A stretch of DNA of 33,460 nt. It comes from Bacteroidaceae bacterium (lineage in GTDB: Bacteria; Bacteroidota; Bacteroidia; Bacteroidales; Bacteroidaceae). The notes beneath the pieces are model-generated. The model saw only the letters and a program-made list of their open reading frames with translations, was not told the origin of the DNA and ran no database searches. Positions 8,521 to 15,750 of this stretch are shown here, piece by piece. The DNA is taken from positions 1 through 33,460 of the forward strand of contig JAILRU010000028.1 of NCBI GenBank assembly GCA_024697945.1, read 5' to 3'. The first letter of the stretch is position 1. The number at the start of each line of letters is the position of its first letter. Both the position numbers and the translations under genes were made by a program.

Positions 8521-9873
8521 TTATTTCTCCTCCTCGGGGGAGGTTGGGAGAGGGCTTTCGTAGTGCTCGAAGAGGAAGTCGTTATAGGGGTATTTCTGGA
8601 CGTGCAACTCGCGCACTTTGTTGTAAAGCACTTGTTTGAGTGTGTCGAAGCCGGTTCGTTCCTGGGCGGAGATGAAGAGGCATTGGCCGCCGAGACGTGA
8701 CATCCAGGTGCGTATCAACTCGTCGAGCGAGACGTTGCGACTGGTGGCAGGCGTCAGGTCGTCGGCATCCTTCTCCTCCCATGAGTAGGCGTCTATCTTG
8801 TTGAAGACAATCATCTGCGGCTTCTCGCTGCAACCCAGGTCGGCAAGCGTCTTATCGACCACCTTTATCTGCTCCGCGAAATCGGGATGACTGATATCGA
8901 CGATGTGGAGCAGGAGGTCTGCCTCGCGTACCTCATCCAACGTGGATTTAAAGGACTCCACGAGGTCGGTTGGGAGTTTGCGGATGAAGCCGACGGTATC
9001 GGAGAGCAGGAAGGGCAGGTTATCGATGATGACCTTGCGTACCGTTGTGTCGAGCGTAGCAAAGAGCTTGTTCTCGGCAAACACGTCGCTCTTGGAGAGC
9101 AGGTTCATCAGGGTGCTCTTGCCGACGTTCGTATATCCTACCAGCGCCACACGTATCATGCGACCTCGGTTGCTGCGCTGGGTGGTCTTTTGCTTGTCGA
9201 TTTCTGCGAGGCGTTGCTTGAGCAGGCTGATGCGGTTCAGGATGATGCGGCGGTCCATTTCAAGCTGCGTCTCACCTGGGCCTCTCAAGCCAACAGAGCC
9301 TTTTCCGCCGCCACTACCTGATCCGCCGCCTTGTCGTTCCAGGTGTGTCCACAAGCGTTGCAGCCGAGGCAGCATGTAGCGATACTGAGCCAGTTCGACC
9401 TGGGTCTTGGCGTTTGCCGTCTGAGCCCGCATCGCAAAGATATCGAGGATGAGGTTCGTCCTGTCCAGAATCTTGACCTTCAGCTCGTTTTCGATGTTTC
9501 GGAGCTGCTTGGCGGAAAGCTCGTCGTCGAAGATGACCATCGAGACTTCGCGTTCAGCATCCTCCTCAGCCTGAATGTAGGCACGAATCTCCTGTAGCTT
9601 GCCGATACCCAGATAGGTGACGCTGTTGGGGCCGTTCATGCGCTGGGTGAAGCGCCGGATGGTCTTGGCACCTGCTGTCTCGGCCAGAAACTCCAATTCG
9701 TCGAGGTATTCCGTCGTCTTGCGCTCGTCCTGATTGGGCGTGATGAGGCCTACCAGAATCGCGGTCTCAGGGCTGTCATCGACCACATTGTGGAACTTGA
9801 CACTCGTCATGCCGTCCTCGAAGGGCAACGACGAGCGCGAAGAGTTGTAATGTTTACTACGGGAGGTCCTCAC
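8521..9873 (-). CDS. hflX: GTPase HflX
   Basis: A 450-residue ribosome-associated GTPase; in other bacteria HflX splits stalled or heat-damaged 70S ribosomes. The family-specific HflX N-domain comes first, then the Gly-rich linker (GGGSGSGGGKGS) and GPGETQLEMDRR, then the G domain: GYTNVGKSTLMN (G1), ATLDTT (G2), DTVGFI (G3), NKID (G4) and SA of LFISAQERTG (G5). The C-terminus ends ESPLPTSPEEEK, encoded by a GC-rich inverted stretch (8521-8554) that resembles repeats seen in other genes of this window and is probably an added tail. The start codon overlaps the stop of the upstream lipoprotein gene by 4 bases (ATGA), so translation of the two is likely coupled. Confidence 0.96.
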   Translation of the reverse strand: MRTSRSKHYNSSRSSLPFEDGMTSVKFHNVVDDSPETAILVGLITPNQDERKTTEYLDELEFLAETAGAKTIRRFTQRMNGPNSVTYLGIGKLQEIRAYIQAEEDAEREVSMVIFDDELSAKQLRNIENELKVKILDRTNLILDIFAMRAQTANAKTQVELAQYRYMLPRLQRLWTHLERQGGGSGSGGGKGSVGLRGPGETQLEMDRRIILNRISLLKQRLAEIDKQKTTQRSNRGRMIRVALVGYTNVGKSTLMNLLSKSDVFAENKLFATLDTTVRKVIIDNLPFLLSDTVGFIRKLPTDLVESFKSTLDEVREADLLLHIVDISHPDFAEQIKVVDKTLADLGCSEKPQMIVFNKIDAYSWEEKDADDLTPATSRNVSLDELIRTWMSRLGGQCLFISAQERTGFDTLKQVLYNKVRELHVQKYPYNDFLFEHYESPLPTSPEEEK

Positions 9874-10721
9874 TTTACTAGTACGACGAGGTATTTGCTG
9901 ACGCTCCAGAACTTCTGGACATCGGTGATGTGGATTTCATACAGACCCTGCTTGTCCTTCGTCAGCTGATAGGAGCCAGCAGGATGCGTAGAAAGCAGCT
10001 GGGCGCTCTTGCTGTAGAACTTGAGGTCCTTGTCGTAGCGGATGTCAATCTTCGTGAAGTAGTCCTTGTTGAAGTCGCCGCTCTTGAGAACGTCGCCGTT
10101 CGATAGAATCTTCTGCTCCTTCAGCTCGCTCTTTGTGCCAAAGACGAACCAGGCCGTGTTCAGCTCCTTGTCCTGAGCCTGAACCTTCTCGTTTTTGGCG
10201 CGGTTATCTTCTGTTAGAGCTGCCACATTGTTATTGAGTCCGGCGATAGCATCGCCCTGTGCCTCAATGAAGGCATCTTTCTCTGCCAGAGTCGCTTCAA
10301 GTTCCTGGATGCGTGCGGCCTGGGCTTCAATCTGGCTCTGCAGGTTCTCGATGGTCTTCTGCATCTTGGTTGCCTTGATGCTGCTGTTCTTGAGTTTGTC
10401 CTGCAGTTGGGCAATCATTTCGCGATTCTGCTGCATAGCCTGCTGGATGAATTCCATGTTCTCGCGAATCACTTCGCGGCTGCTGGCACTTTCGGGACTG
10501 CCATCGGCAATCGTCATGCGGCCCTCAGCCTCGTTGATGCGACGGATGCCTTCCTGCACCTCATTGAAGATGCCCATAATGTCATCCAGTTCCATGTCTT
10601 TCTCGTTGATAATGCGTTGCAGGGAGTCACGCTCCTGTTGAACTGAGTCCTGCTGACCTCCTGTCAGGTTGCAAGCACCCAAAGCGAGAGTACAAGCAAC
10701 GAAAAAAAGAATCTTTTTCAT
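9870..10721 (-). CDS. Coiled-coil lipoprotein
   Basis: A 283-residue predicted lipoprotein: K-K, a hydrophobic stretch and lipobox LGAC with Cys17 as lipidation site. Residues from about 25 to 190 are rich in E, Q, K and heptad-spaced L/I/M, predicting a long parallel coiled coil. The last 90 residues (from about NTAWFVFG) form a separate beta-rich domain ending KFWSVSKYLVVLVK. Two D-S-V/L tripeptides just after the lipid Cys (D25, D32) fit the Bacteroidetes O-glycosylation motif, so the protein may be glycosylated. The general build resembles Bacteroides collagen-binding (Cbp1-type) lipoproteins, but I cannot confirm this from sequence alone. Its stop overlaps the hflX start. No clear -7 box is seen upstream. 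Confidence 0.85.
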   Translation of the reverse strand: MKKILFFVACTLALGACNLTGGQQDSVQQERDSLQRIINEKDMELDDIMGIFNEVQEGIRRINEAEGRMTIADGSPESASSREVIRENMEFIQQAMQQNREMIAQLQDKLKNSSIKATKMQKTIENLQSQIEAQAARIQELEATLAEKDAFIEAQGDAIAGLNNNVAALTEDNRAKNEKVQAQDKELNTAWFVFGTKSELKEQKILSNGDVLKSGDFNKDYFTKIDIRYDKDLKFYSKSAQLLSTHPAGSYQLTKDKQGLYEIHITDVQKFWSVSKYLVVLVK

Positions 10722-10791
10722 GTTATAAATGGTTTTAATCCTTAATTCTTAACTATTAATTTTTAATTTTTCATTTTTGACTTCGTCGAGA

Positions 10792-10847
10792 CTGCTTCCG
10801 CTCGGCAATGCTTAAGCAAGCTTATCATTGCTCTCGCTTAATCGCAG
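10792..10847. repeat. Imperfect palindrome between rsmI and the lipoprotein gene
   Basis: CTGC...GCAATG, a 15-base middle containing CTTAAG, then CATTGC...GCAG form an imperfect hairpin just after the rsmI stop. The adjoining TTGACTTCGTCG (10777-10788) recurs at 23531-23542. It may end the rsmI transcript or be a dispersed repeat; there is no U-run directly after it. Confidence 0.4.
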
Positions 10848-10855
10848 CCTTCACT

Positions 10856-11527
10856 TTAATCTTTCCCTCCAACCACTATCACGAACTCCCCACGGGGTTC
10901 TGTCTCCGTGAAGTGTTGTAGGACTTCTTGGAGCGTGCCGCGTACGCTCTCTTCGTGTATCTTGCTAATTTCGCGGCAGACGCTCGCTTGTCGTTCAGGT
11001 CCGAAGACCTCGATGAACTGGGTAAGCGCCTTCACTATGCGATGTGGCGACTCGTAGAATATCATTGTCCGTGTCTCTTCTGCGAGAGCCTTCAATCGTG
11101 TCTGTCGTCCCTTCTTTTGCGGCAGAAAGCCCTCGAAGCAGAAACGGTCGCAAGGCAAGCCGCTGCTTACCAATGCCGGCACGAAGGCTGTCGCTCCAGG
11201 CAGGGTGATGACCTCTATGCCTGCTCGGATGGCTTCACGAGCCACCAGGAAGCCTGGGTCGCTGATGCCTGGCGTACCAGCATCGCTCACCACGGCTATT
11301 GTCTGCCCGCCCAGCAAGCGCTCCACGATGTTCTCCACCGTTTTGTGCTCGTTGAACTTGTGGTACGAGAGCATCGCATTCTTGATGTCGAAGTGCTTGA
11401 GCAGGTTGCCGCTCGTGCGTGTGTCTTCGGCAAGGATGAGGTCAACTTCACGAAGCACTTTTAGCGCTCGCATCGTGATGTCCTCGAGATTGCCTACAGG
11501 AGTAGGTACCAAGTAGAGAGTTCCCAT
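10856..11527 (-). CDS. rsmI: 16S rRNA (cytidine-1402 2'-O)-methyltransferase RsmI
   Basis: About 223 residues of the tetrapyrrole-methylase fold; it transfers a methyl group from S-adenosylmethionine to the 2'-O of C1402 in the 16S rRNA decoding centre. Family motifs: LVPTPVGNLEDITMRAL at the N-terminus, ILAEDTRTSGNLLKHF, VSDAGTPGISDPGF (substrate/SAM pocket), LPGATAFVPALVSSGLP, and FYESPHRI near residue 170. I chose ATG 11527 (MGTLYLVPTP) because the family starts there and a longer frame from 11563 would include the promoter. It probably forms its own transcript ending at the palindrome downstream. Confidence 0.96.
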   Translation of the reverse strand: MGTLYLVPTPVGNLEDITMRALKVLREVDLILAEDTRTSGNLLKHFDIKNAMLSYHKFNEHKTVENIVERLLGGQTIAVVSDAGTPGISDPGFLVAREAIRAGIEVITLPGATAFVPALVSSGLPCDRFCFEGFLPQKKGRQTRLKALAEETRTMIFYESPHRIVKALTQFIEVFGPERQASVCREISKIHEESVRGTLQEVLQHFTETEPRGEFVIVVGGKD

Positions 11528-11551
11528 ACCTTGTATTATATATCGCGTCTG

Positions 11552-11559
11552 CAAAGATA
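11552..11559 (-). promoter_or_regulatory. -7 promoter box of rsmI
   Basis: TATCTTTG on the minus strand matches TAnnTTTG and lies 25 bases before the chosen rsmI ATG. No good -33 TTTG is present; the region upstream (11571-11597) is instead four tandem copies of the 7-mer GAAGAAT. Confidence 0.55.
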
Positions 11560-11570
11560 CCAAATAATAA

Positions 11571-11598
11571 TGAAGAATGAAGAATGAAGAATGAAGAA
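11571..11598. repeat. Tandem 7-mer (GAAGAAT) between rsmI and tdk
   Basis: Four head-to-tail copies of TGAAGAA/GAAGAAT lie between two divergent genes, directly upstream of the rsmI -7 box. Tandem 7-mers of other sequence occur in many other gaps here. Confidence 0.7.
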
Positions 11599-11653
11599 TT
11601 ATAGTTTTTTAGTATTTTTCTTTACTCTTAGCCCGTAATTTATAATTTCTTTG

Positions 11654-11661
11654 TATATTTG
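11654..11661 (+). promoter_or_regulatory. -7 promoter box of tdk
   Basis: TATATTTG matches TAnnTTTG and lies 23 bases before the thymidine kinase ATG. No convincing -33 element is seen 19-21 bases upstream. Confidence 0.55.
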
Positions 11662-11683
11662 TGGCTGAAAAACAAAGCAAAAT

Positions 11684-12268
11684 ATGAAAGATGTAGGTTC
11701 AAATAATGGTGAAATGATGCGACGAGGACGTGTGGAGGTCGTTTGCGGCTCCATGTTCTCAGGCAAGACGGAAGAACTCATCCGTCGCCTTCGTCGGGCA
11801 CAGTTTGCCAAGCAACGGGTGGAAATCTTCAAGCCATCCATCGATGTCCGCTATAGCGAGGAAGAAGTGGTGAGTCACGAGGGGAACAGCATCCTCTCCA
11901 CACCAGTCGATTCCTCTGCCAGCATCTTGCTCATGGGGCAGGAGAGCGATGTGGTAGGCATCGATGAGGCGCAGTTCTTCGACGAACATATCGTGGAGGT
12001 GTGCAACGAATTGGCAGCCAAAGGCATCCGCGTCATAGTGGCAGGTCTCGACCTCGACTTCAAGGGACAGCCTTTCGGTCCGATGCCGCAGCTCTGCGCC
12101 ATTGCCGACGATGTGACCAAGGTACATGCCATCTGTGTCCGTTGTGGAGCCCTTGCTTACGTCAGTCATCGCATTGTGGCAGGCGAGAAACAAGTGATGC
12201 TCGGCGAGAAACAGGAGTACGAGCCCCTCTGCCGTGAATGCTATGCAAAAGCAATTCATAATTCATAG
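11684..12268 (+). CDS. tdk: Thymidine kinase (type II)
   Basis: A 194-residue enzyme that phosphorylates thymidine with ATP in the pyrimidine salvage pathway. Features: Walker [12 protein letters not shown] (22-32), the conserved Asp-Glu of [10 protein letters not shown] (near 86-95), [11 protein letters not shown] (the lasso region that binds thymidine), and a zinc ribbon with CVRC (near 152-155) and CREC (183-186). Length is normal for the class. The final residues AIHNS come from an AATTCATAATTCATAG repeat that starts inside the gene and continues downstream, so the natural C-terminus was probably slightly different. Confidence 0.96.
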   Translation: MKDVGSNNGEMMRRGRVEVVCGSMFSGKTEELIRRLRRAQFAKQRVEIFKPSIDVRYSEEEVVSHEGNSILSTPVDSSASILLMGQESDVVGIDEAQFFDEHIVEVCNELAAKGIRVIVAGLDLDFKGQPFGPMPQLCAIADDVTKVHAICVRCGALAYVSHRIVAGEKQVMLGEKQEYEPLCRECYAKAIHNS

Positions 12269-12376
12269 TTCACAATTCATAATAATGCTACGCTATACGG
12301 TTATGAATGGAGGATGAAGATGAAGTGTTTGCCACAGCCCTTAATTGAATTATGAATTACGAATTGTGAATTAAGA
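12250..12376. repeat. AT-rich inverted repeat unit between tdk and the AI-2E permease gene
   Basis: AATTCATAATTCATAG with CACAATTCAT (from 12250) is mirrored by GAATTATGAATTACG with AATTGTGAATT (12348-12374). About 60 bases lie between the arms, containing no recognisable gene. The left arm overlaps the end of tdk; the right arm stops 9 bases before the next start codon. Confidence 0.65.
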
Positions 12377-12384
12377 AAAGAATT

Positions 12385-13461
12385 ATGTTAGAACGTGAGA
12401 TTACTTTCGACCGCGTTATTCGCTGGATTCTTGTAGCACTCGGAGCCACCGCTGCCGTACTGCTCATCAACCGCCTTTCCAAAGTGTTGCTACCTTTCTT
12501 CATCGCATGGATATTGGCGTACATGATTTATCCCTTTGTCCTCTTTCTGCAGAACAAGTGCCGCCTTCGCTATCGTGTTCTAAGCATCGCGGTAGCCCTG
12601 ATTATCGTCCTTGCGGTCATCACACTTGTAGCATTCCTCGTCGTGCCGCCTATCATCGAGGAAAGCATCCGGATGTCAAAACTCATAACGATTTATTTCC
12701 ACGACACACTTGCGTCGTCCGAAGTCTTTGCTAACGTGCAAAACATGCTCCAGAACTATGCCAACGATGACTCCCTGATAAAGCTCATACAGCACAGCAG
12801 CGTAATAGAGGCTGCGGAGAATATACTGTTTCAGGGTTGGCAGTTCCTTTCGAGCACCATCAATTTTGCTATCGGACTGCTGGGGAGCGTAGTTGTACTG
12901 CTCTATCTGTTCTTCATCCTGATGGACTACGAGAAGCTTTCTTCTGGCTGGATCCGTTTCATTCCTGCCAGCAAGCGTAACTTTACTGGAATGGTGGTGC
13001 AGGACGTCAAGAACGGAATGAATTCCTACTTCCGCGGACAGGCACTCATAGCCCTCATCGTCGGCATTCTCTTCAGCATAGGCTTCCTCATCATCGACTT
13101 CCCGATGGCTATCGGTCTGGGGCTTTTCATCGGGCTGCTCAACCTCATTCCCTATTTGCAGCTTGTAGGCTTCATCCCAACCATACTTCTGGCGCTTGTC
13201 AAGGCCGCCGATACAGGGCAGAGCTTCTGGGTCATCATCCTTTGTGCCCTTGCTGTCTTTGCCGTCGTACAAACCATTCAGGATGCCTTCCTCACGCCTC
13301 GTATCATGGGTCACGTCATGGGATTGAACCCTGCTATCATCCTGTTGAGTCTCTCCATCTGGGGCAGTTTGCTTGGCATCATCGGACTCATCATCGCCCT
13401 GCCGCTAACCACCCTGCTCATCTCCTATTACCGTCGCTTCATCCTCGGAGAAGCCAGCTGA
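12385..13461 (+). CDS. AI-2E family transporter (PerM/YdiK type)
   Basis: A 358-residue inner-membrane protein. Two N-terminal hydrophobic hairpins (about 12-50 and 62-90) are followed by a soluble segment (about 95-150), then further membrane segments from about 155 to the end. The blocks typical of the AI-2E/PF01594 family are present: YLFFILMDYEKL, FRGQALIALIVGILFSIGFLIIDFP, GLGLFIGLLNLIPYLQLVG, and the C-terminal RIMGHVMGLNPAIILLSLSIWG with GIIGLIIALPL. The transported substrate cannot be inferred; members include autoinducer-2 exporters, Na+/H+ antiporters and many untested permeases. It stands alone: tdk is upstream across an inverted repeat, and a long gene-free region follows. No strong promoter box is seen. 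Confidence 0.92.
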   Translation: MLEREITFDRVIRWILVALGATAAVLLINRLSKVLLPFFIAWILAYMIYPFVLFLQNKCRLRYRVLSIAVALIIVLAVITLVAFLVVPPIIEESIRMSKLITIYFHDTLASSEVFANVQNMLQNYANDDSLIKLIQHSSVIEAAENILFQGWQFLSSTINFAIGLLGSVVVLLYLFFILMDYEKLSSGWIRFIPASKRNFTGMVVQDVKNGMNSYFRGQALIALIVGILFSIGFLIIDFPMAIGLGLFIGLLNLIPYLQLVGFIPTILLALVKAADTGQSFWVIILCALAVFAVVQTIQDAFLTPRIMGHVMGLNPAIILLSLSIWGSLLGIIGLIIALPLTTLLISYYRRFILGEAS

Positions 13462-13517
13462 GTCCTACCTGTCTCCTACGCCATTCCAAATCCATTTCTT
13501 CTCATGGATTTCTCATG

Positions 13518-13583
13518 CACATCTCTAATTCATCTCTAGTTCATCTCTAGTTCATCTCTAGTTCATCTCTAGTTTCTCTCTAG
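13518..13583. repeat. Locus B: tandem 11-mer array
   Basis: Four exact copies of TTCATCTCTAG (starts 13529, 13540, 13551, 13562), a fifth variant TTTCTCTCTAG at 13573 and a partial leading copy. The 790-base gap 13462-14251 contains this array, a 22-bp array, an inverted 8-mer element, an initiator tRNA with its terminator and promoter, a tandem AAAAGTG word (14103-14133) and the tetR promoter. I see no protein gene in it. Confidence 0.9.
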
Positions 13584-13659
13584 TTCTATAATTAGAGAAG
13601 AAATAGTGAAAACTTAGAGAGAATATGGTGGGAATATGGTTTTCTTATTGTCCGACTAT

Positions 13660-13725
13660 GGCGGACTGCCAGTTCGTACCTTGCGGACAAATAGTTCGAA
13701 TCCTGCGGACAAAACGCGGAGTATT
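13660..13725. repeat. Locus B: three tandem 22-bp units
   Basis: GCGGAC occurs at 13661, 13683 and 13705, and AGTTCG at 13671 and 13693, an exact 22-bp period. A degenerate earlier unit may include TCCGAC at 13651. The third unit ends exactly where the first 8-bp word of the inverted element begins. Confidence 0.85.
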
Positions 13726-13900
13726 TTTCACAGTTTCACAGTTTCACAGTTTTTTTTCGAAGCCCCTACCTCCAGACCTGTGTGGGGAATGTTAATATTT
13801 ATCAATATATATTAAAATATGTATATAAATATAAGATAAAACTATCTTCCAGAGAGGTACCCCCTTAAAATTTAATTGTGAAACTGTGAAACTGTGAAAA
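13725..13900. repeat. Locus B: perfect 24-bp inverted repeats of 8-bp words around an AT-rich core
   Basis: The left arm holds three copies of TTTCACAG (13726-13749). The right arm holds TGTGAAAC, TGTGAAAC, TGTGAAAA (13877-13900). Over 24 bases the arms are exact reverse complements, separated by 128 bases that are AT-rich in the middle and carry GGTACCCCC near the right arm. The matching locus A core has the complementary GGGGTGTAC next to one arm. Confidence 0.9.
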
Positions 13901-13934
13901 CACACATTATGCGCGTGACGCAGTCTTTAGGTAT

Positions 13935-13968
13935 AAAAAAACAACCCGGGGCACAAATGCGCCACCGG
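13935..13968 (-). terminator. Terminator of the initiator tRNA gene
   Basis: On the minus strand CCGG, a bulged base, GGC, an 8-base loop and GCC-CCGG form a stem, followed by TTG and seven Ts. It begins 17 bases after the discriminator base of the tRNA. Confidence 0.7.
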
Positions 13969-13984
13969 ATTGCAACCACCCTAG

Positions 13985-14057
13985 TTGCGGGAGCCCGACT
14001 CGAACGGGCGACCTCCAGGTTATGAGCCTGACGAGCTACCAACTGCTCTACCCCGCG
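13985..14057 (-). tRNA. Initiator tRNA-fMet (anticodon CAU)
   Basis: A full cloverleaf folds: acceptor CGCGGGG/TCCCGCA, D-stem GAGC/GCTC, anticodon stem TCAGG/CCTGG with loop CTCATAA, variable loop AGGTC, T-stem GCCCG/CGGGC with TTCGAGT. Initiator hallmarks are C1 opposite A72 (unpaired) and A11:U24. The three G:C pairs typical of initiators (29-31 with 39-41) are here A:U, G:C, G:C, so one is replaced. G7 pairs with U66. The 3' CCA is not encoded (CTA follows A73) and must be added by nucleotidyltransferase. Confidence 0.95.
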
Positions 14058-14090
14058 ATGTTCTTGAGGTACGTTTTTTCAAACGCGGTG

Positions 14091-14098
14091 CAAAGGTA
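14091..14098 (-). promoter_or_regulatory. -7 promoter box of the initiator tRNA gene
   Basis: TACCTTTG on the minus strand matches TAnnTTTG and lies about 34 bases before tRNA position 1, leaving a short 5' leader for RNase P. Upstream is a tandem array of the word CACTTTT. Confidence 0.65.
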
Positions 14099-14210
14099 CA
14101 ACAAAAAGTGAAAAGTGAAAAGTGAAAAGTGAAAAATTATTCGTTTTTCATTGCATTTTTCCCTTTTACTGCACAAAATACACCTATTTGAGCATTTTTA
14201 ACGCAGTAGA

Positions 14211-14243
14211 ATTGCACAAATAAAGAAAAATGTGCTATCTTTG
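14211..14243 (+). promoter_or_regulatory. Promoter of the tetR-family gene
   Basis: ATTG (14211-14214), 21 bases, then TATCTTTG (14236-14243). The expected transcript start falls only about 0-5 bases before the ATG at 14252, so the mRNA may be leaderless or nearly so. Confidence 0.65.
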
Positions 14244-14251
14244 CAAACGAT

Positions 14252-14860
14252 ATGCCAGTAGTAAAGACGCGAAATAAGTTAGTAGATGTGGCGCGACAAT
14301 TGTTCGCCAAGAACGGATTGGAGAACACCACCATGAATGACATAGCCCAGGCTTCGGGCAAGGGTCGGCGTACGCTCTATACCTATTTCAAGAGTAAGGA
14401 GCAGATTTATTGGGCTGTCATTGAGGGAGAACTGGAGCGCATCAACGAGAAGATGAATAAGGTGGCGATGCAGCAGATGGAGCCGGAGGACAAACTCGTG
14501 GAGGTCATCTACATGCATCTGAATATGATTAAGGAAGCTGTGCAGCGCAACGGCAACCTGCGAGCTGAGTTCTTCCGCAATATCATCATGGTGGAGAAGG
14601 TACGCAAGAACTTCGACATGAGCGAGCAACGCCTCTTTGCAACCATTATGGCAGAGGGTGTGCAGATGGGACGGTTCGAGATAGACAGCATCCCACTCTG
14701 CTCAGACATCATGCACTACTGCGTGAAAGGGCTCGAAATCCCGTACATCTACGGCCGATTGGCAGGCGGTATGCCTCAAGGCATCAGCCGCGGCATCGTT
14801 CAGAAACTGATTCACAAAGCCTTGAGCCGTCAGGATAAGCACCTGAGCCAGTACCTTTAA
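14252..14860 (+). CDS. TetR/AcrR-family transcriptional regulator
   Basis: A 202-residue DNA-binding regulator. The N-terminal helix-turn-helix is clear: KLVDVARQLFAKNGLENTT, then MNDIAQASGKGRRTLYTYF and KSKEQIYWAVIEGE (residues 9-57). The rest is a helical ligand-binding domain without recognisable specificity. Its target is unknown; the nearest downstream genes are fabG, a pseudouridine synthase and tamB, so control of fatty acid or envelope functions is possible, as is autoregulation. The ATG at 14252 lies 9 bases after a strong -7 box, which supports this start but leaves almost no leader. The 126 bases after it hold tandem AAAAGTG and AAATCG words. Confidence 0.92.
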   Translation: MPVVKTRNKLVDVARQLFAKNGLENTTMNDIAQASGKGRRTLYTYFKSKEQIYWAVIEGELERINEKMNKVAMQQMEPEDKLVEVIYMHLNMIKEAVQRNGNLRAEFFRNIIMVEKVRKNFDMSEQRLFATIMAEGVQMGRFEIDSIPLCSDIMHYCVKGLEIPYIYGRLAGGMPQGISRGIVQKLIHKALSRQDKHLSQYL

Positions 14861-14870
14861 GAAATAAGAA

Positions 14871-14983
14871 ATAAGAAATGAAAAGTGAAAAGTGAAAAGT
14901 GAAGAATTTGCTATCGCAGTAAATCGCAAAATCGTTAAATCGCAAAAAAATTGTAAATTGTAAATCGTTAAATCGTAAATTAC
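14871..14983. repeat. Tandem short words between tetR and fabG
   Basis: Three copies of GAAAAGTG/AAAAGTG are followed by repeated AAATCG and TTGTAAA words up to the fabG start. The 7-mer AAAAGTG also forms an array at 14103-14133. No promoter box is visible in between. Confidence 0.65.
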
Positions 14984-14986
14984 ATA

Positions 14987-15745
14987 ATGGGATTATTAGA
15001 AAGAAAAACAGCACTCATTACGGGTGCAGCAAGGGGCATCGGTAAGGCGATTGCCCTGAAGTTCGCCTCGGAAGGCGCCAACATAGCATTCACCGACCTA
15101 GTGCTCAACGACGAGATGGCTGCCGGATTGGAAGCTACACGAAAAGAGATAGAAGCCGTCGGCGTGACCTGCCGCGCTTATGCTGGTAATGCTGCCGACT
15201 TTGCAGCTACCGAAGAGGTGGTGAAACAGATTAAGGAGGACTTCGGCACCATCGATATCCTGGTGAACAATGCCGGTATCACGAAGGACGGTCTCATGCT
15301 TCGTATGACCGAACAGCAATGGGATGCCGTCATCAACGTCAACCTGAAGAGCACCTTCAACTTCACCCATGCCTGTGTGCCCATCATGATGCGGCAGCGC
15401 GGCGGCAGTATCATCAACATGGCCAGCGTGGTTGGCGTGCACGGCAATGCGGGTCAGGCGAACTATGCTGCTTCGAAGGCTGGTATGATAGCCCTTGCCA
15501 AGAGTGTGGCTCAGGAGATGGGTCCCAAGGGCATTCGCGCCAACGCTATCGCTCCTGGCTTCATCGAGACAGCTATGACGGCACAGCTCAGCGAGGAGAT
15601 TCGCGAGGAGTGGAAGAAGAAGATACCCTTGCGCCGCGGCGGACAGGTGGAGGACATTGCCAACGTGGCAACTTTCCTGGCCAGCGATATGAGCAGTTAC
15701 GTCAGCGGTCAGGTCATCCAGGTGGATGGCGGCATGAATATGTAG
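14987..15745 (+). CDS. fabG: 3-oxoacyl-[acyl-carrier-protein] reductase
   Basis: A 252-residue short-chain dehydrogenase that reduces 3-oxoacyl-ACP with NADPH in the fatty acid elongation cycle. Motifs: TGAARGIGKAI nucleotide-binding loop (12-22), NNAG (94-97), catalytic S147 in NMASVVG, and Y160-x3-K164 in NYAASKAG; LASDMSSYVSGQVIQVDGGM is the conserved C-terminal block. This is close to the FabG consensus, but some related Bacteroidetes dehydrogenases act on other substrates. The pseudouridine synthase gene starts 5 bases after its stop, so the two share a transcript that likely continues into tamB. Confidence 0.93.
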   Translation: MGLLERKTALITGAARGIGKAIALKFASEGANIAFTDLVLNDEMAAGLEATRKEIEAVGVTCRAYAGNAADFAATEEVVKQIKEDFGTIDILVNNAGITKDGLMLRMTEQQWDAVINVNLKSTFNFTHACVPIMMRQRGGSIINMASVVGVHGNAGQANYAASKAGMIALAKSVAQEMGPKGIRANAIAPGFIETAMTAQLSEEIREEWKKKIPLRRGGQVEDIANVATFLASDMSSYVSGQVIQVDGGMNM

Positions 15746-15750
15746 TTGAA

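Noticed and set aside
11528..11563. Upstream start for rsmI giving MVSLQTRYIIQG
   Set aside because: It would include the -7 box and the presumed transcript start; the family begins at MGTLYLVPTP.
13518..13900. CRISPR array
   Set aside because: The repeats are 8, 11 and 22 bp long and tandem or inverted, without the 24-40-bp identical repeats and unique spacers of CRISPR; no cas gene is near.
14137..14361. 74-residue minus-strand frame between the tRNA and tetR
   Set aside because: It overlaps the tetR promoter and coding start on the other strand and has no family features.
15319..15750. Longer N-terminus for the RluA-type gene
   Set aside because: The extension overlaps fabG in another frame and its residues look random; MTVLYEDNHLIAV at 15751 is the family N-terminus.
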